A DNA stretch of 64,000 nucleotides, taken from contig NC_037598.1 in assembly GCF_003073045.1 (NCBI RefSeq), positions 361,501-425,500 of the forward strand, written 5' to 3'. Of the stretch, positions 33,086 to 43,200 are shown piece by piece. The first letter of the stretch is position 1, and every line of letters starts with the position of its first letter. The notes below the pieces were generated by a model. The model did not search any database. It saw only the letters and a list, made by a program, of their open reading frames with translations, and was not told the origin of the DNA. Source of the stretch: Pomacea canaliculata. Taxonomy: Eukaryota > Mollusca > Gastropoda > Architaenioglossa > Ampullariidae. Both the position numbers and the translations under genes were made by a program.

Positions 33086-36000
33086 TTATACTGTGTTGCG
33101 CAAGTTGGCCAACAGAACAGTCAACATTGAGATGCTGCTTGGACACCAGGTCACCGACAGACGTAAGGTACAACTGTCTGATTGCGAAACACAAATAGGA
33201 TATGAATTTTTGTAATGTTCACAAACTCACACACGCCCGCATGCACGCACACTGAAATACATATAGGCATGCAAACACACGCTCGCGCGTACACACACAC
33301 ACACACAGACTCACACACACAGACGCGCGGACACGATCGCACTGACAATTCATGATGTGAGTATTGTTTCTATAATAACATTTTGCATATTTGCATTTGA
33401 GCAGATTACATGCAGAATTTTAATTATCAAAACATTTTATAGTTAGAACACATATTTACTAAATAAGCCTATATTCGTTTTGTCTTTCTATTTATTTGTC
33501 TGTAGACGTTGCCCTTTCCCCACTCTCTCTCTCTCTCAGAGCAAACAGAAAGAAGGTAGAGTGAAACCGAAGCTCTTTCACTCGCAGATAAATGTTTTCT
33601 CTCCGGTGTCAGACATACGTCTCGTGACAGCCATGGCACCCGATGTAGTAGGCATGTACCCGACCTGTCAACCTGGATTCTCATGGCTTTGTGTGCCACT
33701 AGTTTGCTACTAATATTGTTGTATGGCTTTGCATGGATAGAGAAGGAATCAAGCAAAAGAAGCGAACGACAAAAAGAAGGAGATACAATAATAATAATGT
33801 CACCTTCCACGACAACAAATGAGTCTTAAGTCACAAATTTTAGATTTGTCAAATTGCATATTTTTAAAATGTACAGGTCGTAATATTTCTTTTGATACAA
33901 AATCAGACAGGGTGCGTAGATATACATTTTTTCCACATTTGTTTATTAAACAATAAAAACAAAGAAATACAAAATATTTACAAGTATTCACAGAATAGTT
34001 TCTTTCATAAAACATCAAAATAGGGACGACGAAAAGTCGTCTCATGTGCTTTTCCTTTTTTCATTTGTTGCATAGGTCTTGTTTCTCGGCGAGGGGTCGA
34101 GGGGCAACATCATCCTCACAGAATACAAATAGGCAATATGGATTTTCATGAACCTGCCTGGTTCAAAGCCAGAAAACAGGGCCGAAGTAGTAATGAAAAC
34201 ATTAAAGAGGGGCAGTTGGTACCCCGGGGGTGATACCAGGCTGTGAGTGGACAATATGATGTTATCTCCCTTTGTGGTAGCTGAGCCTGGGAATCGAGGC
34301 TGCGTACGGAAGGGGGAACGGCTGTTAATTGAAAGAATGGTACACTCGGCCATGAGAACAGAGTTTGTTTTCTTTGCCACCAACTGTACACCGGTGCTTA
34401 ATGAGAGAACTAGACTGAGTGTCGCGACAGTTGGAGGTCGACGTGGCCGACAGTGAGAAAGAGGAACGGTAGATGTCATAGGGACGAGTATAGCGGGTGG
34501 GATGTAGTCACTTTAGTTAAAGATCGATAGTGTCAGGACAAGTTCGATGTAGTTCAGAGGGACCACGTACTCCAGTGGTATGTAGGCTAGGACAGAGCTG
34601 TAGTCGGGGCTTTTTCCCATACACACCAGCAGGGACTACCGTCTGTGAGCGTTGTATCAGTTGTAGGCAGCAAGTCTGTAGGGGGCCCGTTCTACCTGAA
34701 TGCATCGCACTACCTGCTGGCACTTACAGTCTGGAACCGTGGGAGTGAGGAAGGGAGTGTCGTCCTCGCAGACGTCAAGAAGGCGATACACCATCAGAAC
34801 CGGCAACAGCAACTCTGCCACCCGTTGCCTGGGGCAACCGCCAGGGGTAGTGACTACTGTACCTGTGTATCTCCGGGGTCTCGGTCGTCTGGAGCAGGTG
34901 CCGGACAACTGTCGCCTGAAATCGCCACAACATCTGCGTCCGTTGCCTGGGGCAACCAGACGAGCAGCAATGACAGTGAGCTAGGGACAGTGCGTCAGGA
35001 AACTCACTCCTAACGTCATCGCCATCGTCATTGCCAGGGGCATCGGTGTGTGACCTGTGATCTCAGCCAGTAGTGACCGTAGTGTGCCAAGGCAGGTCTG
35101 TGGCTGTCCACTACTGGTTGTCTAGGGGCAGTCTGTCATGAAGAACTGTCCAAGACTGATGAAGTGTACCCTTCCGGGGGAGCTTTCGTCGGATGCGGAT
35201 TCAGAGTACTAGAAGAAAAGTGTACTTTGTTTCTTTGCATTGTTTAACTTTATGTGACCTGATGATAGTTCATGTATTTAGAGACCAATGTTGCGTCTCG
35301 TATGATTCAACCTTAATTTTCTTGTAATTATAATTTGTGTACAACTGTCTTGTCGGTTGTGTTTGCGCACGCGGGAGAGTGTGACTGTTATTCCTTACGC
35401 GTGCGGACGTGCGAACGGGTGGGTGAGTGGGTGAGTGGTGTGAGGGTGAAAGTTGGGTGAGCTAGCCAGCTGAAGAGACCCCTTTCCCCTAGGCCGATTT
35501 AGGTCCATCCTTCTCCCAGCCTCGTTCGTCACATGGACACTTAGAAAAAAAAGCACACCTCCTCAGACAAATCTTAGCACCACCATCCCAGATAAAGTCG
35601 AGGATCAACTCAAAACTGAGGAAAGACAAAGACACAGAAGAGCGCTACCACGAGCTGTGGGGAGAATCATGTAAAGGACAGCAGCAACAGTGCGAGAGGG
35701 GGACATACCCCTCTGCACCCCACGCACCTCGAAAGGAAAACATACCCCTCCACCCCCCTTCGTAGATATACATACGAAGACATAAAATCATACTTACATC
35801 CTTGTGTTGACGAGTTGTAGTCTGATGTGCTGTTACCTTAAACAAAAAACTATAAAAGGGAAGTAATAAAGTAAATTATGAGTGAACATGTGTATCACAG
35901 ATAGTTGTCTTTTGTGTAGGTTAACAGGTATATTTTGTTTTAAAACATCGGTGAAAATTTGCTTCGCAGGCACTCAGTGCTCCGTAGTGAATGAGTTAAA

Positions 36001-37917
36001 GAACGAAAGCAGAGACTAAGTGAAAAGGTTAGTATAGAAAAAATAAAATTATAAAAAGAAGGTAACTAAAACGTACAAAGTTAAACATTTTGTTAAGTGA
36101 AAAAGAATAAGTACAAAGAAAAATAGATAAGCAATGTCACTTAGAAAATAGGTAAAAAAGAACAAGTAAGAAATTAAATAGGAAAGTTATGATTAGGAAA
36201 GGAAGAAGTTTATTTCTTGTTGCTCCTTTGAGGGGCACAGGGCCGCAACAGCACCTCGCCTACGGACCCGATATAGGGCGGCCCACTTCAGTTGGGCCCA
36301 TGTGGTTCCCACGTCCTTTACCTTGCTCTCTACTGTTCTTTTCCAAGTCTGCTTTGGTCTCCCAACCCTTCTCCTCCCCTGAGGGTTCCAGTCATGTGCC
36401 TGTCTGGCAATGGTGTCAGCTGGTTTGCGCAGGGTGTGTCCTGTCCAGCCCCATTTGGTTCTTTTCCACAGACTGCTGTTGCAGATCTTTTCAGTCCATC
36501 TTGCTCACACAATATGGCGTATGGTTGGTAAGAAAGAAGCAAAGCAAGTGAAAAAAGAAAAACAAGCAAAAAAAAAAACCAACAAAAGCAAAAGGAGCAA
36601 ACAAAACTTTTTAATTAGTCGATTTAATTAGAGAGCGGAGGAGTATATTGTGAGAGTGTTAACTTGTGTTATATTTGTCAGTATATCAAAGCTTCTCAGG
36701 ACTAATGAGATCATACTTGTATTGCCTGGTGTTACACTTGTAGCTGTCACTGATGAACCTGTCTCACTGGCCGCCCCAGCTGTAGCTCCCGCTGGTGAAC
36801 TGGACGCAGCTGTTGACGGATTTGATGCAGCTGTTGATGGAGTTGTGGCAGCTGTTGATGGAGTTGTTGCAGCTGTTGATGGAATTGTTGCAGCTGTTGA
36901 TGGAGTTGTTGCAGCTGTTGATGGAGTTGTGGCAGCTGTTGATGGAGTTGTTGCAGCTGTTGATGGAGTTGTTGCAGCTGTTGATGGAGTTGTTGCAGCT
37001 GTTGTTGTAGTTTCTGCAGCTGTTGTTGTAGTTTCCGCAGCTGATGTTAAAGTTGATGTAGCTATTGGTGAGCTCGTTTCATTTGATGTTGTAGTTGCTA
37101 TGGTTGTCTCGTTTGAGTTTGCCCCGATTGTGGTCGTTTGAACGGAAGTCATTGCTGTACAAAAATACAGAGGTAGATAAAGGTCATAACGATCCTTAGC
37201 ATGAAAACATAATCAGCAATGTCACAAACCTGCCTTATATATACATTGTTACAACAAAAATGGAAACCATGGGCGAAATGCAAGTGTTTGCGTGTGTGTG
37301 TGAGAGAGAGCAGCGTGAGTGTGTGTGGAGGGGGTGTAACTATTTCATTTCTTTGTTGTAGCCACACACTCAGGGAGTGCACTTGTCTCAGTGGTGAAGA
37401 TGAAAACAGAAGAAACAGGGATTTTGCTGCCTGCTGCGTGTCCATGGTAGGCAAAGGGTGAAATACCTGACTGCTGTCTTCACTGCTGTGTTTAAGTCTT
37501 GACTTCTTTCTTAAATTAAGATTTTTTTATTGGAGTTTTGCTCTACCTCGCAGATGACTGTAGAACCGTTAGTGACAAAATGTAATTATAGAAACTAGAT
37601 TAAAGTGTCACAAAACGCACTTATATAATATTCACCATGTTAAGAAAAGTAAAAAAAGCATACAAAAAAACAAACAAACAAACTTCAATCCACCCCCCTC
37701 CCTATCAAAAAAATAAACAAAAACAGAAACAACAAAACAACCAAAGAAAAAATACAGTGATTTATAATTAGAAAAAGTAGATAAACCAAGTCTTGTTCAT
37801 GAAATTTTGAAACAAACTTTATTCCTCTAATACAGTTTGTTATTTTGTTATATTTTATGTCTGACCTTGGATAATGAGCAGAAGACCAAGAAAGCCAAAC
37901 ACGGTAACAGGATTCAT
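33086..37917 (-). CDS. Secreted mucin-like protein 2, Thr/Ala/Pro/Ser repeat
   Basis: Exon 1 (37,917-37,866) encodes the signal sequence MNPVTVFGFLGLLLIIQ. Exon 2 starts at 37,154 after TTTTTGTACAG and encodes AMTSVQTTTIGANSNETT, Thr-rich sequence, then about ten 7-residue repeats like TTPSTAA from a 21-bp minisatellite (36,810-37,010). Two ends are possible. Read through, the frame stops at 36,628 (192 residues). Alternatively a GC donor at 36,725 (CCAG|GCAAT), at the place where paralogues have GT donors, joins in phase 1 to the exon 33,177-33,086, which encodes LRLSVTWCPSSISMLTVLLA and a stop (190 residues). I favour the second because that exon matches the last exon of gene 1, but the 3.5-kb intron holds repeats. 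The N-glycosylation sites NET occur near the N-terminus. Confidence 0.65.
34824..34838. promoter_or_regulatory. X-box-like palindrome (first)
   Basis: GTTGCCTGGGGCAAC is a perfect inverted repeat with a 3-base spacer that fits the RFX X-box consensus (GTNRCC, 0-3 bases, RGYAAC). Binding is an inference. Confidence 0.45.
34942..34956. promoter_or_regulatory. X-box-like palindrome (second)
   Basis: This is the same 15 bases as at 34,824, with the shared flank CCGTTGCCTGGGGCAACC, 118 bases downstream. It may be a second binding site or a small repeat. Confidence 0.45.
36195..36520 (-). mobile_element. 5'-truncated LINE, C-terminal piece
   Basis: The minus strand encodes WGWTGHTLRKPADTIARQAH, then DWNPQGRRRVGRPKQTWKRT, then a tail ending ALCPSKEQQEI. 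This is the C-terminal region of the same retrotransposon type as the full-length copy at 51,129-54,311 (compare WGWLGHTLRKPTSN and GKRKRGRPRNTWRRD). Everything upstream is missing. Confidence 0.85.
36810..37010. repeat. 21-bp coding minisatellite in mucin-like gene 2
   Basis: The tandem unit is gttgttgcagctgttgatgg plus one base. It has the same period as the repeat in gene 1 but a different sequence, and encodes Thr/Ala/Pro/Ser heptads on the minus strand. The arrays probably expanded independently. Confidence 0.95.
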
Positions 37918-37984
37918 TCTTGCACTTGGATGTTAACTGAGCCGAGAAATGGAGGTGAACATAACGGCCTCTCCTGCGTCGGCA

Positions 37985-37991
37985 TTATATA
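37985..37991 (-). promoter_or_regulatory. TATA box of mucin-like gene 2
   Basis: TATATAA lies within GTGCACTATATAATGCC on the minus strand, about 68 bases before the start codon. It is conserved in position in the two paralogues. Confidence 0.8.
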
Positions 37992-38019
37992 GTGCACACC
38001 TTAACAACTTCCAACAAAA

Positions 38020-38400
38020 TATTTACCCTGTAACTAGGCGATTGTATTACTGGCATTTACAGGTAAGCTATGATTTACAGGTAAGCCATATGGTCCCTAT
38101 AATGTAGCTCAGTTAATTTTAAAGAAACAGGCGTCTGAAGCGAACTTGTCTTCTTGTGTCTTTATACGTGGAGGTGTTTTAAAAAATATTTGTTTACCGG
38201 TAAACTTAAAGCTGATACCGCTCCTTATTCTATACCTAAGACGAGAAAGGTATGAGTTTTATGCGATCAAGAAGAGTATCAAATAAAAACTGATGTTTGA
38301 AGTAAACAGTTAAACAATGAGCTCCTGTACGTCTACAAGGTTAAACTATGGGTGGATGGGATTCTTAAAGAAAGCAGCAAGCGTAAGATCTTAGTATGTG
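38020..38400. repeat. Upstream region duplicated at 39,270-39,640
   Basis: The region upstream of mucin-like gene 2 is repeated upstream of gene 3 with few differences. Shared parts include two ttacaggtaagcca motifs and the perfect palindrome GTTTACCGGTAAAC (38,192-38,205 and 39,427-39,440). The duplicated unit covers promoter, signal exon and Ser/Thr exon. Confidence 0.85.
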
Positions 38401-38425
38401 AATAGCAATAACGAATTATTTACAT

Positions 38426-38640
38426 ATACACACACACACACACACACACATTGTTACAACTGGAAACCATGGGTGGATGGCAAACGTTTGCGCGTGTGTG
38501 TCACTAAGAAATTAATTTTAATAAAGAAAGAAATTAAATAGGAAAGTAAAGCTGCAGGAAGAAAGAAAGCAATCAAAAAAAAAAAAAAAGAAAAAAAAAG
38601 AAAAAAAAAAAGAAAAAGAAAACAACCAAAAGAACGAAAG
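38426..38640. repeat. (AC)n and A-rich low-complexity tract
   Basis: This tract is a CA run followed by about 60 bases of A interrupted by G. It separates the upstream region of gene 2 from the 3' end of gene 3. No gene is present. Confidence 0.9.
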
Positions 38641-38689
38641 CAAAGAGAAAGATTCAGGAGCAAACAACACTTTCAAACTAGTCATTTTA

Positions 38690-39158
38690 TTAGAGAGCGG
38701 TGGAGTACAATGAGAGTGGTTTGACTTTTGCTCTACTTGCTGATTTATGAAAGCTTCTCAGGACAAGTGAGATTGAACTCGTCTTACCGCTTGGTCCACT
38801 TGTAGCTGTCACTGATGAACTTGTAGCACTGAACACCACAGCTGAACTTGTTGCTGTTGATGATGTACTTGATGCAGCTGTTAACGAAATTGCTGCAGCT
38901 GATGTAGAAGTCAATTCATTCAATGTTGTGGTTCTCAAGTCTGTGGTTGCCTCGCTTGTTGAAGGAGTTTGGACTAAAGGGACTGGTTTGCAAAAATACA
39001 GAGGTCAATAAAAGGTCATAGAGATCCTAAGCATTATTGTGATAAAAATGTCGCGAACCTGTGTATACATTGAGTTTATTTTTTTTGTTTTATTTTTATG
39101 TCTGACCTTGCATGATGAGCAGAAGACCAAGAAAGCCAAACACAGCAACACGATTCAT
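38690..39158 (-). CDS. Secreted Ser/Thr-rich protein 3 (paralogue of 1 and 2, no repeat array)
   Basis: Exon 1 (39,158-39,107) encodes the signal sequence MNRVAVFGFLGLLLIMQ, and exon 2 starts at 38,982 after CAAACCAG. The phase-1 junction gives V then PLVQTPSTSEATTDL, followed by a Ser/Thr/Ala-rich stretch (STSSTATSS, SATSSSVTATS) without a 7-residue array. Read through, the frame ends at 38,690 (114 residues), with AATAAA overlapping the stop codon. A good donor (AGCG|GTAAGA, after 38,788) at the paralogous splice position suggests an original last exon, but none is found before gene 2 begins. The gene is either a shortened paralogue ending at 38,690 or truncated by the duplication. Confidence 0.65.
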
Positions 39159-39225
39159 CTTTGTACTTGGATGTTAACTGAGCCGAAAAATGCAGGTGAA
39201 CATAGCTGTCTCTCCTGAGTCCGCC

Positions 39226-39232
39226 TTATATA
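39226..39232 (-). promoter_or_regulatory. TATA box of mucin-like gene 3
   Basis: TATATAA occurs in TTCACTATATAAGGCGG on the minus strand, about 68 bases before the start codon. Confidence 0.8.
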
Positions 39233-39730
39233 GTGAACACCTTAGCAACCAATAATATATTTTGACAACTAGGGGATTGCATTACTGGCTTTTACAGGTA
39301 AGCCACGATTTACAGGTAAGCCATGCGGTACCTTTAATGTAGCTCAGTTAATTTTAAAGAAACAGGTGTCTGAGGCCAACTTGTCTTCTTGTGTCTTTAT
39401 ACGTGGTGATGTTTTAAAAAATATTTGTTTACCGGTAAACTTAAAGCTGATTCCGCTCCTTATTCTATACCTAAGACGAGAAAGGTACGAGTTTTATGCG
39501 ATCAAACAAAGTATGAAATGAAAACTGATGTTTAAAGTAAAAACTTAAACAGCGAGTTCCTGTACATCTACAAGGTTATACCATGGGGGGACGGGATTCG
39601 TAAGGAAAGCAGTAAGCGTAAGATCTTAGTATGATGAATAGCAATAACGGACACTTTCATCGCAGGAAGGACTCTAATGACATTACAATTGGCTTTCTTA
39701 ACGTTTATTCTATCTATTCCTCTTCGTGCA

Positions 39731-40264
39731 TCAGGTTGCACATAAGGCCTCAACCAGAGTCCGCCACCGATGTCGATCGGCTGAAGCCCGCTCTAGGTAA
39801 CCCCATGTCCAGCCCTTTCCTTTCATCTCCCTTTCCGCTGTTCTTCTCCAAGTTTCCTTTGGGCGGCCTCGTTTTCTTCGGCCGTCTGGAGTCCATCGTA
39901 GGGCGACTGTAGAGAGGTCTGCTGTCTGCTGGCGGAGCACATGTCCAATCCATCGCCAACGCCTTCGTTGAACCTGCGTGGTGATGGACTCGGTTTCAGT
40001 TCTTCGGTGGAGTTCTTCGTTGGTGATGGTGTTTGGCCAAAAGATGTTAAGTAGGCGCCTGAGGCATCTGTTTTGGAAGACGTCAAGCTTGTTACTGATG
40101 GTTTTGGTCATCTTCCGTGATTCGGATCCGTAAAGGAGGGTGCTGATGACAGTTGACTGGAAGATTCTCAGTTTGATCTTCTTAATGATGGTTTTTGCCT
40201 TCCATGTGCTCCTGAGTGTGGTGGAGGCCTGTCTGGCTTTCGCCAGTCGGGCTCGAATCTCCAA
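39731..40264 (-). mobile_element. 5'-truncated LINE, end of RT and C-terminal domain
   Basis: A single open frame on the minus strand (177 codons) encodes the end of a reverse transcriptase protein, including STLLYGSESRKMTKT, RRRWRWIGHVLRQQ and GRRKRGRPKETWRR. It belongs to the same broad family as the element at 51,129-54,311 but is a distinct lineage. It is truncated at its 5' end near 40,264 and inserted just upstream of the promoter of gene 3. Confidence 0.85.
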
Positions 40265-40269
40265 ATCCG

Positions 40270-43200
40270 CATCCCCTAAACGTTTAGTAATCTCTACGGA
40301 AAGGTAAGTGCATCTCAGAAATTTCTAGGTTTAGGAAAACCCACTGGGTGTCAAGTTTTTTTGTACAAGATATATAGCCAACGGCAACGACTTTAGTAAC
40401 ATTTATGTAAAAAGACAGGTCTCAGGTTTTAGAACAGCAAGGACCGGCCGGACATCGAAATGCACTAAACGGTATGAAGCTGTGACGTCAGAGTAGTGCG
40501 TGGACACACTGCACGGAATGTTTCCCTCGACAAACTGCTTGGAATTAGAGACACAAACAAAGCATTTGCTTTTAGTCTCCTGAGTACTTCCACAAAACGC
40601 TACCATTCTGGAAATGTAGATCGTGAAGTAGACGATAGAGATGATACGAAGAGGAAAATTGCATAGAGCTAAATTAATGTGGCACTGCATGCCTCGATAG
40701 ATAACCGTTGTTAGTAGCTGTTGGATCAACGATTGAACAGAAGAATTTTGTTGGAACAGGGAATGACTCTTCTTCTGTCTGATTGAGTTTATTTCTACTC
40801 GAAATAAACTCTTTTACGAATGATCGGCTACAATTGAAGCCAGGGTCAAAGGTAGAACTTAGATGAGATAATTTTTTAACATTTCTGTAATCGTCTGTTC
40901 TAGTTGCTTTTTAAGTTTTAAATGAGGAAGATGCTAGTCATTCTGCCGAGCACTCCACACATTGACCATACATAAAATGTACTGAGGTCCGCTAGCATCG
41001 TTAGAAAGTAGTTGTCAGATGAGTTTGGCTACTTCACGTGTACGAGGATAACTTTGCTGTCACAAGAGAGTTCATCTCTGCATGTCATCATTGATCATCT
41101 TCTTACTAAAGTTTCTTACAAACGGCTAGAAAAAAAAACCCGCTGATAATGCTGTCAAATGAATACATTCTTTACCTCACCGTAAATATTTTCTATAAAA
41201 TCTTTTTATTTACATTGAGATATCTTACTTTATCTGTGCCTTAAAATAGTTTAATGTGTAAAATATTATTTTTGGTATATATTATACTTTCTGTCTGTCT
41301 ACTTCATATACATTTTCTTTAACCACATATCCAAATAGCCAGAACTTCCTGTTACCAGCTTGTGACATACGAGTTACCCGTTAACCTGTCAACTGAAGGC
41401 GTGGACCATGAGTTCAAGGTGTGGTGTAGGAAAATAACAGCCTGTTCTTTCTGCGTATTGCAAAAACATTTCTTTTTTTGTTCTTGCTTTGTTTGTTTGC
41501 AGTAAAGCGATGAGAGGGGAGTGGAGTTGCCCTTAAACTCTTTCAAAAGCCAGGTGATCTCGATATGTCGCGGGGCGATGGTGGATGTCGACGTCGCTGC
41601 AGGTACAGACTCGTCGCTCATGGTGAGGGTGGGGGAGCGGGCTGGGGACAAGGAAGGAAACCTCACAAAGTTTCATTGGCTGTAAGTAAACGCCTACTGC
41701 AAGTCATGTTTGTGTTCGTCGTCACCCTGGATGAGGTCTATTAATCGCCAAAAAAACTTTTGTTGGAATGATTTTCGTTCACGAAGTTCCTTACGAGTAC
41801 CTGTTCTTATGTGTGTGTGTGTTTACATAAGACAGAAGAGGTCAAAGGTCGGTGGTCCCCATCGAATTTAATGAAGGGAGCGCACATTGGACACATCACT
41901 AAATCCTTTTAATTTCTTTTTTTTCCCCTATTCTTCGGAATTTCACAAATTTACATCAGGGACCTGTGGGGCCTTCTGCCGTAATGATAGTAGAAAGTCT
42001 TGAGGGTAGACCAGCAAGGCCTCGTCGCCATTTTGACCGGTCACACTTTGAGAAGAGAAAAAGTCTCCAGTACATGGGCACACACACGCATACACACTGA
42101 AATACGATACTCCCCTCAGTCAGATGCATTGCAGTACCACTTATGTCCATCTGTGCACATTCTGGTGAAAGCAAAATTTCCGTTAGGAATAAAAAAGACA
42201 AAAAAGTGACGGACGAAAGGAAACTGAGTTCAAGCCACAGAGAAGCATCTACTTTAAACATGACCTTGATGCAACAAACAAACAATTAAACAAACAAACG
42301 AGGAGCACCTCAACCTTTGATAAAAATTTTGCCATAAACGCTGTCGGGTCAACAGCGAAGTGGATCTCTCCGCTTCACTGAGTTGCATTCACTGGTGCTA
42401 TAAGTAACCTATTCTATTCCTGTCTTCTCAACGGCAGGACGCCGCCAGACAAATCTGTTTATACATTCTTCTCGTGAACTGCGATGTTTCGCAACGTGTC
42501 ACCTTTCCTTCCTTCTATGGTAAATGAGAGTCTTGCTTACCTGTTTGTCTATCTGCCAACATCCACCACGTTGATCATTTGTGAACTGCAGCGCACCTTA
42601 CAGACCACATTTTTTTGTCAAACAGATCCAGTGACCACAACCACCATGGTCAGTTTTATTTCCAACCTACAAGCACATCTGAAGTTATTAATTTACCGGT
42701 TGCCATAAGCAGTATACTAAAAAACCTGTCGAGCACTCATTTGCAGAAAAATGTCAACTGTTTGTAAAAGTCATGTATCTAACAAAACTTCTACTCATTA
42801 CGGAATCCCATTGTTTTTGTCTCTTTGTGAATATTTTTAACCCTCGCTAGTACATGCGTTGTGAGCACTGTACAAACAGTTTTGTAAAAGAGAATACACA
42901 TTACGAGAATTCTTGCATATGTTACATTTTTTTAATCTAATAGATAAAAATATTATTTCCTTATGTTCACTCAAATAAATCAATTTTTAAAATGCATTAT
43001 AAATTTGTATATTTTACATCGAGTAAGTATGCTTTATATGAAGTGTGTTTAATTCAAGATGGCCCAAGACAGAATTTTTCTAGGACAGCCTGTGAGACAG
43101 AAGACACTGGACGCTTTGAGAACCAAGGAGCTGGAGCCGGTCCTGGAGTGTAAGACTGGATTACAGGGCGTGAAGTATACGGTGCATTCTGGTATCACAA

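Larger units (their letters stand above)
33200..36190. other. Probable intron 2 of mucin-like gene 2: GC-rich island and repeats
   Basis: Positions 33,225-33,330 are CA-rich. From about 34,080 to 35,150 the sequence is more GC-rich than its surroundings, with several overlapping open frames but none that I can recognise. It contains two identical 15-base palindromes (see the X-box entries). Positions 35,340-35,470 are rich in GCG and GGTGAGTGG motifs. It may be an old mobile element, but no terminal repeats with a target duplication were found. Confidence 0.45.

Noticed and set aside
34042..34479. 145-codon minus-strand frame
   Set aside because: It has no recognisable domain, overlaps other frames of similar length in a GC-rich island, and has no evidence of conservation.
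35289..35533. Candidate solo LTR starting TGTTGCG and ending GTCACA
   Set aside because: There is no flanking 4-6 base duplication, polypurine tract or second LTR.
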